From Streptomyces sp. CNQ085 (lineage in GTDB: Bacteria > Actinomycetota > Actinomycetes > Streptomycetales > Streptomycetaceae): DNA of 35,055 nucleotides. The position numbers and the translations under genes were made by a program. Below the pieces are notes generated by a model. That model did no database searches. It was not told where the DNA came from and was given only the letters and a program-made list of their open reading frames with translations. Where the stretch lies: the NCBI RefSeq assembly GCF_022614595.1, contig NZ_JAJFAU010000032.1, positions 1 through 35,055 on the forward strand. Direction: 5' to 3'. Positions 27,692 through 34,955 of this stretch are shown here, in pieces (within the stretch, counting starts at the first letter, position 1; every line of letters starts with the position of its first letter).

Positions 27692-28152
27692 CACGTCGCC
27701 CGGCCGGTGCGTGTGCCGCGCAGTTCGAACCACACGCTCTTGCCGGACGGTTGCAGCCCACCGTGCCACACCGTCCCCCAGGCGGCGGCGAGTTCCCGGA
27801 CCAGGAGCAGGCCGCGGCCGTGCTCGGCCTCGGTCGGTACGCCGGCTCCGGGGGACGCGGGGGCGCCCGTGGTGTCGTCGTCCTGGACGGACACCCTGAT
27901 CCGGTCCCTGCCGACCGTCGCCTCCAGGGTGAGCAGCGGCACCTTCGTGTGGAGGTGGACGTTCGAGACGACCTCGGAGACCAGCAGCCGGGCCGTCTCC
28001 GCCAGCGCCGAGTGGCCGGTGGCGTCGAGCAGTCCGGCCACCATGTCCCGTGCGACCTTCACGGTCTCCGGGATGTTCGGGGCCCGCAGTTCGTGAGTGC
28101 GGGCGCGCTGAAGCGCGTTGACGAGCACGGTGGCGGGTGTCGGGTCGGTCAT
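27691..28152 (-). CDS. SpoIIAB/RsbW-like ATP-binding protein
   Basis: This 153-aa single-domain GHKL/HATPase protein resembles anti-sigma factor kinases and the ATPases often found beside Streptomyces WhiJ-type regulators. The N box is LLVSEVVSNVHLH (Glu and Asn for Mg/ATP). The G1 region is VQDDDTTGAP, shorter than the kinase consensus, and the G2 region is EHGRGLLLVRELAAAWG. ATG 28152 has GGGGG about 5 nt upstream; a longer in-frame start at 28308 would add a Pro/Arg-rich stretch that does not fit. It is divergent from the XRE gene across a palindrome and coupled to a 50-aa membrane protein. Whether it still phosphorylates a partner is unknown. Confidence 0.85.
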   Translation of the reverse strand: MTDPTPATVLVNALQRARTHELRAPNIPETVKVARDMVAGLLDATGHSALAETARLLVSEVVSNVHLHTKVPLLTLEATVGRDRIRVSVQDDDTTGAPASPGAGVPTEAEHGRGLLLVRELAAAWGTVWHGGLQPSGKSVWFELRGTRTGRAT

Positions 28153-28299
28153 GGTGCCCCCTGTGAACGGATACGGTCGCCGCTCGCGGCTCGCCACCGT
28201 GGCTCTGTCGCCCTCCCGAGCACGCCCAGGAGCGGGCACGGAGGGACGACCGCACTGCGGATTTACCGGCATGCGTAGCGGTACGGGTACGGACAGTAG

Positions 28300-28315
28300 G
28301 GTACACATGTGTACC
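28300..28315. promoter_or_regulatory. 16-bp palindrome between ATPase and XRE genes
   Basis: GGTACACATGTGTACC is a perfect 16-bp palindrome, flanked by further GGTAC words at 28280-28320. On the plus strand TAGGGT (28297-28302), and on the minus strand TACTGT, are -10-like and overlap or abut it. It is the likely operator for the divergent pair. Confidence 0.75.
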
Positions 28316-28413
28316 GGTACAAGGTTGCGGAAGATTTTCCCTCGTGTGAGTGGCGTCGTGATATAGGTACGCGGCAGGCGCGAAGGCGGCTACGGAAAGG
28401 GACTGTTGGAGTC

Positions 28414-29268
28414 ATGCCCCCAAGAGATGCCCCCACCGTCAGAGAGATGCGGTTGGGCGCGGAGCTGAGGAAACTCCGGGAGCGGGCGGGCAAAACCGCC
28501 CGGGAGACCGCCGGTCTGCTCGGTGTCGACCACGCGAGGGTGAGCAACATCGAGTCGGGGCGTATGGGGATCAGCGAAGAGCGCATCCGCCGTCTCGCCA
28601 CCTTCTACGCCTGCATGGACGCCGAGTATGTCGATGCCCTCTGCGCCATCGCGCGGGAGCGGCGCGGAGCGTTCTGGTGGGAGGAATACCGCGGCGTCCT
28701 GCATCCTGCCTTCCTGGATATCGCCGAGTTGGAGCACCACGCCGCCTACCTGCGGTCCATCCAGACGCTCTCGATGCCCGGGCTTCTCCAGACGGAGGAG
28801 TACGCGCGGACCCTGTTCAGCAGTGTGGTGACGAGCCTGCCGGTCGAGGAGATCGATGCGAGGGTCGAGTACCGGATGAGGCGCCAGGCGATCCTGGACA
28901 GAGACAGTCCCCCACCGCTCGACGTGGTCATCCACGAAGCGGCTCTGCGAATGCGCTTCGGCGGCCGCGAGGTGACCCAAGGGCAGCTTCGGCGTCTTCT
29001 GGAGGCGTCCGAGCGCCCTGCGGTCACGATCCGGGTCATGCCCTTCAGCACCGAGCGGTTCATCGAGGTGACGCAGCCGATCCTCTATGCGGGAGGGCTC
29101 GTTCCCCAACTGGACACCGTTCAGATGGACACCCATCTGGGCGGAAGCTACTGGGACGCGGAGGCAGAGCTTCAGCGGCACCGGAAGCTGCTCGACGTGG
29201 CGGAGAACGTCTCGCTCGGGGAAGAGGAGTCGAAGGACGTCATCCATCGCATCGCGCGAGAACTGTGA
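28414..29268 (+). CDS. XRE-family regulator with DUF5753 (WhiJ-like)
   Basis: This 284-aa DNA-binding regulator belongs to the large Streptomyces WhiJ-like group. The N-terminal XRE helix-turn-helix spans about residues 10-65 (LGAELRKLRERAGKTARETA; VDHARVSNIESGRMGISEER). DUF5753 fills the rest, with the typical YLRSIQTLSMPGLLQTEEYA and a conserved VIHEAALRMRFGG segment. ATG 28414 is preceded by AAGGGA at 11 nt and GGAG at 3 nt, so the RBS is mediocre. DUF397 follows after 11 nt and a SpoIIAB-like ATPase is divergent, the usual module layout. It probably binds the 16-bp palindrome at 28300. Confidence 0.9.
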   Translation: MPPRDAPTVREMRLGAELRKLRERAGKTARETAGLLGVDHARVSNIESGRMGISEERIRRLATFYACMDAEYVDALCAIARERRGAFWWEEYRGVLHPAFLDIAELEHHAAYLRSIQTLSMPGLLQTEEYARTLFSSVVTSLPVEEIDARVEYRMRRQAILDRDSPPPLDVVIHEAALRMRFGGREVTQGQLRRLLEASERPAVTIRVMPFSTERFIEVTQPILYAGGLVPQLDTVQMDTHLGGSYWDAEAELQRHRKLLDVAENVSLGEEESKDVIHRIAREL

Positions 29269-29279
29269 GGGAGTCCGGT

Positions 29280-29480
29280 ATGGCCGAAGAGTTCGAATGG
29301 CAGAAGTCCTCGTTCTCGGGAAACGAGGGACCCAACTGCGTGGAGGTCGCGCGGCGGGGCGACGACGTGCTCATACGGGAGAGCGACGAGCCGGGGCCCG
29401 TCCTCGCCACGAGCCGGGCGGGCCTGGCCGCGTTCGTCGCGGGGATCAAGGCCGGGGAGTTCGACCGCTTCGCGCGCTGA
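29280..29480 (+). CDS. DUF397 small protein
   Basis: This 66-aa protein is a whole DUF397 domain: WQKSSFSGNEGPNCVEVARR at the N-terminus, then VLIRESDEPGPVL, and AGLAAFVAGIKAGEFDRF at the C-terminus. These small acidic proteins accompany XRE-DUF5753 regulators and are thought to modulate them by direct contact. The gene is 11 nt after the XRE stop with an overlapping GAGGGAG, so the pair is co-translated. A very strong hairpin ends the transcript. Confidence 0.92.
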   Translation: MAEEFEWQKSSFSGNEGPNCVEVARRGDDVLIRESDEPGPVLATSRAGLAAFVAGIKAGEFDRFAR

Positions 29481-29482
29481 TC

Positions 29483-29529
29483 CCCTCGCGTCAGGGGGTG
29501 CCGCCCGTCGGCACCCCCTGACGCGAGGG
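29483..29529 (+). terminator. Terminator after DUF397 (21-bp perfect stem)
   Basis: Two perfectly complementary 21-nt arms (29483-29503 and 29509-29529) surround a CCCGT loop, beginning 2 nt after the DUF397 stop. It may also act on the convergent TetR gene. Confidence 0.9.
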
Positions 29530-29578
29530 TGCCACGGCGGCCGAGGCCTGCGCCGGACGTACGCCCGGCGGGCGGGGA

Positions 29579-30172
29579 TCAGCGGGGCCTGAGGCCGTGC
29601 AGCAGGTGGTGGATCAGGTCGTCGGTCATGCCGAGGGCCTCGGCCGGGTCGAGGATGCCGCCCGCCGCGAAGCCGGCGATGCCGTGGAGGGCGGCGCCGG
29701 TGAAGAGGGTGAGGCGTTTCGGGGCGGCCTCGACGATCTCGCCGCGCCGCTGGGCGTCCGCGATCACCCGCTCGAAGACGCCCACCGCCCGGTCGACCCC
29801 GGCGGCCATCCGCTCGGCGGCCCCGGGTTCGTGCTTGCGGGCGTACATGAGGGCCAGGAGTTCGGCGTTCTCGGCGGCGAAGGCGAGGTAGGCGCGGGCG
29901 AGGGCGGTCAGGCGGGGCTGGAGCGGGAGTGCGGGCTCGTCGGCACCCTCCAGGACTCGGGCCAGCCGTTCGTAGCCGCCCAGGGCCAGGGCGTCGAGCA
30001 GGGCCTGCTTGTCCTTGAAGTGGCGGCCGGGCGCCGCGTGGCTGACGCCGGTCTCGCGGGCGAGTTCGCGCAGGGACAGGGAGGCGACCCCCTTCTCCCG
30101 CAGGGTGCGCTCGGCGCTCTCCAGCAGGGCGGCGCGCAGGTCGCCGTGGTGGTAGGGGCGGCTCCGGGACAT
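29579..30172 (-). CDS. TetR-family regulator
   Basis: This 197-aa TetR regulator starts SRPYHHGDLRAALLESAERT, typical of the subgroup with a WHG-type C-terminal domain. The helix-turn-helix continues SLRELARETGVSHAAPGRHF. The ligand domain includes HGIAGFAAGGILDPAEALG. The start is placed at ATG 30172, because TACGAT (complement 30180-30185) ends 7 nt upstream and would suit a leaderless mRNA; ATG 30181 overlaps that element and would add three residues. It is divergent from an SDR gene and probably represses it through the repeats in the shared gap. Confidence 0.85.
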   Translation of the reverse strand: MSRSRPYHHGDLRAALLESAERTLREKGVASLSLRELARETGVSHAAPGRHFKDKQALLDALALGGYERLARVLEGADEPALPLQPRLTALARAYLAFAAENAELLALMYARKHEPGAAERMAAGVDRAVGVFERVIADAQRRGEIVEAAPKRLTLFTGAALHGIAGFAAGGILDPAEALGMTDDLIHHLLHGLRPR

Positions 30173-30202
30173 ACGGTCCATCGTATCCCGATGTTGACGG
30201 CG

Positions 30203-30238
30203 ACATCTTTGTTGTCTTTGCCATCATTGTTGTCATCG
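30203..30238. repeat. Two tandem 18-bp repeats in the TetR/SDR gap
   Basis: Bases 30203-30220 and 30221-30238 match at 14 of 18 positions with core CATCWTTGTTGTCWT. An inverted repeat GATGTTG/CGACATC lies at 30190-30207 beside them. The stretch is unusually T-rich on the plus strand and overlaps the SDR promoter; it is probably the TetR operator. Confidence 0.6.
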
Positions 30239-30246
30239 TCTACTTT
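30218..30246 (+). promoter_or_regulatory. Leaderless promoter of the SDR gene
   Basis: TTGCCA (30218-30223), exactly 17 bp, then TACTTT (30241-30246). The ATG follows after 6 nt without a Shine-Dalgarno. Five of six -35 positions match TTGACA. Confidence 0.72.
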
Positions 30247-30252
30247 GGGGTC

Positions 30253-31167
30253 ATGGCAACCGACCAGAGCAAGCGATGGAACACCGACCTCCTCCCTGAT
30301 CTCGCCGGCCGCACGGCCGTCGTCACGGGCGCCAACAGCGGCATCGGACGCACCGCGGCGGACGCGCTGGCCCGCGCGGGCGCGCATGTGGTGTTCGCCG
30401 TGCGGGACGTGGAGCGGGGCCGCGCGGCGGCGGCGACGGTGGACGGCGGTACGGAGGTGCTCCGTCTGGACCTGGCGGACCTGTCCTCCGTGCGCGGTTT
30501 CGCGGAGGACTGGCAGGACCGCCCCCTGGACCTGCTGATCAACAACGCCGGTGTGATGATGACCCCGCGGCGGCGCACGCGGGACGGCTTCGAGATGCAG
30601 TTCGGCACGAACCACCTCGGCCACTTCGCGCTGACGAACCTGCTCCTGCCCCACGTCACCGACCGCGTCGTCACGCTGGCCTCCGCCGCGCACCGCTGGG
30701 GTGGCGCGAGAATCCGGTTCGACGATCCGAACATGGAGGCGGGTTACTCCCCGCAGGGCGCCTACGCCCAGTCCAAGCTGGCGAACCTCCTGTTCACCCT
30801 GGAACTCCAGCGCCGCCTGACGGAGTCGGGTTCCCCGGTCCGCGCCCTGGCCGCCCACCCCGGGTACGCGGCCACCAACCTCCAGAGCCACGCGGCGAAC
30901 CCCCTCACCCGCGCCGTCATGCGGTTCGGCAACAGGTTCCTCGCCCAGGACGACCGGGCGGGCGCCCTGCCGACCCTGTACGCGGCGACGGCCGACCTGC
31001 CCGGCGCGAGCTACGTCGGCCCGGACGGGGTGATGGAGGGGCGGGGCGGGCCGACGCTGGTGGGGCGTAGCGCGGCGGCGAGCGATCCGGTGGCGGCGCG
31101 GCGGCTGTGGGCGATGTCGGAGGAGATGACGGGGGTCCGCTTCCCGGTGGTGCCCGCGAGGCGCTGA
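30253..31167 (+). CDS. Short-chain dehydrogenase (retinol-dehydrogenase-like)
   Basis: This 304-aa NAD(P)-dependent oxidoreductase of the extended classical SDR type resembles retinol dehydrogenase/WW-domain oxidoreductase proteins. The cofactor motif is TGANSGIG, followed by the NNAG motif (LLINNAGVM). The catalytic Ser lies in TLASAAH and Tyr/Lys in YAQSK. PG-motif HPGYAATNL follows, and no signal peptide is present. The substrate is unknown. Relatives include ketoreductases of antibiotic pathways, but there is no biosynthetic cluster next to it. The divergent TetR regulator is the likely repressor. Confidence 0.88.
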   Translation: MATDQSKRWNTDLLPDLAGRTAVVTGANSGIGRTAADALARAGAHVVFAVRDVERGRAAAATVDGGTEVLRLDLADLSSVRGFAEDWQDRPLDLLINNAGVMMTPRRRTRDGFEMQFGTNHLGHFALTNLLLPHVTDRVVTLASAAHRWGGARIRFDDPNMEAGYSPQGAYAQSKLANLLFTLELQRRLTESGSPVRALAAHPGYAATNLQSHAANPLTRAVMRFGNRFLAQDDRAGALPTLYAATADLPGASYVGPDGVMEGRGGPTLVGRSAAASDPVAARRLWAMSEEMTGVRFPVVPARR

Positions 31168-31400
31168 GGCGCCCGCCCGGGCGGACGGGGTGGTCGCGGC
31201 GGCTGTTGCGGGTGCAATTGCTTTCGGGGATGCGATCGCGGCACTTCACGGCACTTCGCGTCGCGCCGCGGGCTCCGCCGACCCGAACCCCCTGCTTTCG
31301 GTCACCTTTGGCGCGGTGCGTATCCGGACGTATGCACAGCGTTTCGAATCCGGTGAAGGTGATCGATCGTAACGTCGCTGGTGATCAGTGTGTCGGCCCT

Positions 31401-31417
31401 GTACCCCCGGGGGTTAC
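31401..31417. promoter_or_regulatory. G/C-tract palindrome before a small secreted protein gene
   Basis: The core ACCCCCGGGGGT (31403-31414) is a perfect 12-bp palindrome inside GTACCCCCGGGGGTTAC. The gap 31168-31535 has no other credible gene. Its second half is less GC-rich (31425-31460) and could hold the promoter. Confidence 0.35.
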
Positions 31418-31535
31418 AGCAGGCTACTCACTTAACACACAACGTTACTCGAAATGATCGTCGAAGGTGCGTCCGGCGTCGCTTCCCGACAGACTCGCAT
31501 TCGCTGTCCGTTACGACCCGACGGAAGGACGCGTC

Positions 31536-31832
31536 ATGCGGAACCCGGTGAAGTGCGCCCTGGTGAGCGGCCTGCTGGCCGCGGGCACGCTCGCCCCGCT
31601 GTGCGGTGCGGCGCTCGCGGCGCCGGCACCCCGCGCGCCCTCGGCGCTGGTGCTCGCCGCCGCGCCGGAGCGCACGGGGGAAGCGGACGGCGCGGACACA
31701 CCGGTCTGCGCCCCTGAGGACTCCGAAAGCTCCGGAAGTCCGGGGAACTCCGGAAGCCGTTCCGTGCCGGGGGTCCTCTGCTCGTGGCCGGACGGCACGG
31801 AAGGATCCGGCGCGGAGGTGTTCGCCATCTGA
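31536..31832 (+). CDS. Small secreted protein of unknown function
   Basis: This 98-aa protein is not a recognised family. It has a clear signal peptide (NPVKCALVSGLLAAGTLAPL, then CGAALAAPA as the likely cleavage zone near residue 32). The mature part is a Ser/Gly/Glu-rich chain with two Cys (TPVCAPEDSES and VLCSWPDG) that could form one disulfide, and the Ser/Gly-Asn stretch SSGSPGNSGSRS. ATG 31536 has AAGGA 6 nt upstream. It stands alone and is followed by a hairpin. Coding status rests on the RBS and signal peptide, so confidence is moderate. Confidence 0.55.
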   Translation: MRNPVKCALVSGLLAAGTLAPLCGAALAAPAPRAPSALVLAAAPERTGEADGADTPVCAPEDSESSGSPGNSGSRSVPGVLCSWPDGTEGSGAEVFAI

Positions 31833-31853
31833 CGAAACCTTCCGGCGGAAACC

Positions 31854-31877
31854 GGGGTCCTCACCATCTGGGACCCC
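31854..31877 (+). terminator. Terminator after the small secreted protein
   Basis: A 7-bp stem (GGGGTCC/GGACCCC) with a 10-nt loop, 22 nt after the stop. The rest of 31878-32111 shows no gene. Confidence 0.5.
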
Positions 31878-32111
31878 GCTGAAGCGGCCGGTCGCCGTGC
31901 ACGCCCCGGACGGGCGGCGCGAGCGGTCCGGCGGGCCTCGCGGTCACCTCCTCACCGCGGGGCGGGCCGATCGAGCGGACGGGCGGGGGGCTGGTCCTGT
32001 GGGGGGTGCCGGCGCGCACCGCCCGTCCACGCCGCGGCCCACCGAGGGCGCGGTCCGGAGAGTATGCCTGGCTCCTCGGGCCGCGCCCCCTTTGCTCGCC
32101 TCCGAGGTGGA

Positions 32112-32516
32112 TCAGACGGCGACGACGGTGAGCAGGCGATCGAGCCCCTTGAAGTCATCGGGGTTGCGAGTGAACAGCGGCAGACCGTGGATTGAGGCGA
32201 TCGAAGCGATCATCAGGTCCATGCGGCGCGGCCGCGGGTCACGTCCGATGGCGATCGTCAGTGTCACAAACGTGCCGTAGCGCGCTGTGGCTTCCTTGTC
32301 GAAGGGGAGGGGTTCGAAATCGGCGGTGGCCGCGGCCAGTACTTCGCTTCGCGCCGCCCGGGCGACCGGGTCCCCTGCCATGGCGACTCCCTGGTGCAGT
32401 TCGGCAAGGGTGATGGCGGTGAGTTCGGGGACAAGGGGGAGTCGCTCGGCCGGCAGCAGGTCGAGATCGATGTACGCGCAGGTGTCGAGAACTCCTGCCT
32501 GGTGGCGGTCAGCCAC
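32112..32516 (-). CDS. vapC: PIN-domain toxin (VapC-type RNase)
   Basis: This 134-aa toxin is predicted to be a Mg-dependent ribonuclease. The four acidic PIN residues are present: Asp11 (VLDTCAYID), Glu39 (LAELHQG), Asp100 (RRMDLMIA) and Asp120/Asp121 (RNPDDF). GTG at 32516 is preferred because GGGAG lies 7 nt upstream and the reading then overlaps the antitoxin stop by 8 nt; an ATG at 32549 would add 11 residues and a 41-nt overlap. The pair has the usual antitoxin-first order. The toxin looks intact. Confidence 0.87.
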   Translation of the reverse strand: MADRHQAGVLDTCAYIDLDLLPAERLPLVPELTAITLAELHQGVAMAGDPVARAARSEVLAAATADFEPLPFDKEATARYGTFVTLTIAIGRDPRPRRMDLMIASIASIHGLPLFTRNPDDFKGLDRLLTVVAV

Positions 32517-32787
32517 GATGACGCTCCCAGGGGTCCTCGTCGCCGACACGGTCCTCCCCGCCGAAGAACTCGTCGGCCTCCCTCCGCATGGCGGCGTAAT
32601 CGATGCGAGGCAGTTTCCGATGTTTGGCCACCAACTCCTCCGCGGTCATCTTGCGCCTGCGCGCGAGAGGGCGCAGCTCGGCGATCTCTATGCCGTTTCT
32701 GGTGATGTGGTAAGTCTCACCCGCTTCGACAGCGTTCATCACGGCGGCGGAGTTGTTGCGGAACTCGCGCTGATTGATGACCTTCAT
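32509..32787 (-). CDS. vapB: Phd/YefM-family antitoxin
   Basis: This 92-aa antitoxin has the Phd/YefM DNA-binding fold at residues 1-50 ([20 protein letters not shown], then [15 protein letters not shown]). Its C-terminal half is rich in Lys/Arg and acidic residues ([14 protein letters not shown] ... [12 protein letters not shown]), probably wrapping the PIN toxin. Such Phd-type antitoxins pair with several toxin folds; here it is PIN. ATG 32787 has no Shine-Dalgarno, but TACACT (complement 32793-32798) ends 6 nt upstream, so a leaderless mRNA is likely. A perfect inverted repeat overlaps this promoter. Confidence 0.9.
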   Translation of the reverse strand: MKVINQREFRNNSAAVMNAVEAGETYHITRNGIEIAELRPLARRRKMTAEELVAKHRKLPRIDYAAMRREADEFFGGEDRVGDEDPWERHRG

Positions 32788-32795
32788 GGAGGCAG

Positions 32796-32824
32796 TGTAG
32801 CACTGAGAGTCACAAGGTGCTACA
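32796..32824. promoter_or_regulatory. Toxin-antitoxin autoregulatory inverted repeat
   Basis: TGTAGCAC (32796-32803) and GTGCTACA (32817-32824) are perfect inverted repeats with a 13-nt spacer. They overlap the -10 element of the antitoxin gene, the normal place for Phd/YefM autorepression. Confidence 0.8.
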
Positions 32825-32960
32825 TCTGCTTCGGTCAGTCCGCCCTCCCTCCAGCGGGATGAAATACGGTCGCCCGCGCGTTGATCCACCGGTGAAGTGG
32901 ACACACAGGGCGACACGCGGTCGCACACGGCGACGCACGGCCAGCGGGAGGTAACCGGAA

Positions 32961-34955
32961 GTGGCGGGTACGCAGGCGGGGGAGACCGGGAAAGCCGGGG
33001 ACACGGGGGAGGCCGGGGACGCGCGGCGGCCGGGCTGGGCACGGCGGCTGACCGCGTACTGCTGGCGCTACCGCCGCAACGTGCTGCTGTCGCTGGGCGC
33101 CTCGCTCGCCGGCATGGCCGTGATGGCGCTCGTCCCCCTGGTCACCAAGGTGGTCATCGACGACTTCATCGTCGACGGAGACACCGGCGGCGGAGGCGGG
33201 CTCGGCCTGTGGATCGGGCTGCTGGTCGTCGCCGCGGTCGCGGTGTACGGGCTGACGTACGTGCGCCGCTACTACGGAGGCAGGCTCGCGCTCGACGTCC
33301 AGCACGACCTGCGCACCGAGATGTACGACTCCATCGCCCGCCTCGACGGGCGGCGGCAGGACGAGCTGTCCACCGGTCAGGTCGTCGGGCGCGGCACCAG
33401 CGACCTCCAGCTCATCCAGGGCCTGCTGTTCATGACGCCGATGATGATCGGCAACATCCTGCTCTTCGTCATCTCGCTGATCGTGATGGTCTCGCTCTCG
33501 CCGCTGCTGACGCTGGTGGCGCTGGCCGTCGCGCCCGCCCTGACGTTCATCGCCCGGCGCAGCCGCGACCGGCTCTTCCCCGCCAGCTGGTACGCCCAGG
33601 CCCAGGCCGGCGCCGTGGCGGGCGTGGTGGACGGGGCCGTCGGCGGTGTCCGCGTGGTCAAGGGCTTCGGCCAGGAGGAGCAGGAGACCGGCAAGCTGCG
33701 CTCGGCCGGCCGCGAGCTGTTCGCCGCCCGGCTGCGCACGGTGAAGCTGAACGCGCGCTATACCCCCGCGCTGCAGGCCGTCCCCGCCCTCGGCCAGGTC
33801 GCGATGCTCGCTTTCGGCGGCTGGATGGCCACCCGCGGCCAGATCACCCTGGGCACCTTCGTCGCCTTCTCCACCTACCTCGCCCAGCTCGTCGGGCCGG
33901 TGCGGATGCTGACCATGATGCTGACGGTCGGCCAGCAGGCGCGGGCGGGCGTCGAGCGCGTCCTGGAGCTGATCGACACCGAACCGGCCGTTCGCGAGAG
34001 CGAGAACGCCCGTGAGCTGCCGCCGGACGCCCCCGCCACCGTCGAGTTCGACCGCGTCGGCTTCTCCTACGACACCGGAGCCGCCGCGCGGCCGGTGCTG
34101 GAGGACTTCTCGCTGAGCATCTCGCCCGGCGAGACCGTCGCCGTCGTCGGCACCTCCGGCAGCGGCAAGTCCACCGTCTCGCTGCTGCTGCCGCGCTTCT
34201 ACGACGTGACCTTTGGTGCGGTGCGGGTCGGCGGCCACGACGTGCGCGAGCTGACCTCCGCCTCGCTGCGCGCGGCCATCGGCCTGGTGCCCGAGCACAG
34301 CTTCCTGTTCTCCGACACCGTCCGCGCCAACATCGCCTACGGCCACCCCGACGCCACCGACGAGCAGGTGCGGGCCGCCGCGCGCGCCGCCCAGGCCGAC
34401 GGCTTCGTCTCCGACCTGCCCGACGGCTACGACACCGCCGTCGGCGAGCAGGGACTGACTCTCTCCGGCGGCCAGCGCCAGCGCATCGCCCTGGCCCGCG
34501 CCATCCTGTCCGACCCCAGGCTGCTGGTGCTGGACGACGCGACCTCCGCCGTGGACGCCCGCGTGGAGCACGAGATCCACGAGGCGCTACGCGGGGTGAT
34601 GGCCGGCCGCACCACCCTGCTGATCGCCCACCGCCGCTCCACCCTCTCCCTGGCCGACCGCATCGCCGTGCTCGACGGAGGGCGGCTGGTGGACGTCGGC
34701 ACCGACGCCGAACTCCAGGAGCGCTGCGAGCTGTACCGCGGGCTGCTCAGCGACCCCGACGGGCTGGGCGGCGTCGAGCGGGACCCGGCCGGGCGGGCCG
34801 CCGCGGCCCGGGACGCCTCCGGGGCGGGCTCGCAGGACGGCGAGTCCGACGGCCGGGTCGACGGCGTCACCCCCGACCTGTGGATCCGGGAGGGGGACCC
34901 GGAGGACACCACCGCCACCACCCCCGGCGCGCCCGCCCCCGCCACCGGCGGGCCG
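32961..34955 (+). CDS. ABC exporter half-transporter (partial, joined to PKS-like end)
   Basis: This is the membrane-plus-ATPase half of a multidrug-type exporter, open from GTG 32961 (GGGAGG 9 nt upstream) to the window end. The transmembrane domain covers about residues 30-340, starting [20 protein letters not shown]. In the ATPase domain, Walker A is GTSGSGKST (397-405), the signature is LSGGQ (501-505) and Walker B is LLVLDD (521-526). The catalytic Glu is replaced by Asp526, as in the degenerate site of heterodimeric exporters, so a second subunit is expected. A linker follows with [13 protein letters not shown], then Thr/Ala/Pro-rich sequence. From about residue 666 the reading frame is unlike any ABC protein. 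The true 3' end is not visible. Confidence 0.85.

Noticed and set aside
32897..34015. Arg/Ala-rich plus-strand frame over the ABC transporter
   Set aside because: Out of frame with the ABC domain, which has Walker A, signature and Walker B motifs in the frame starting at GTG 32961.
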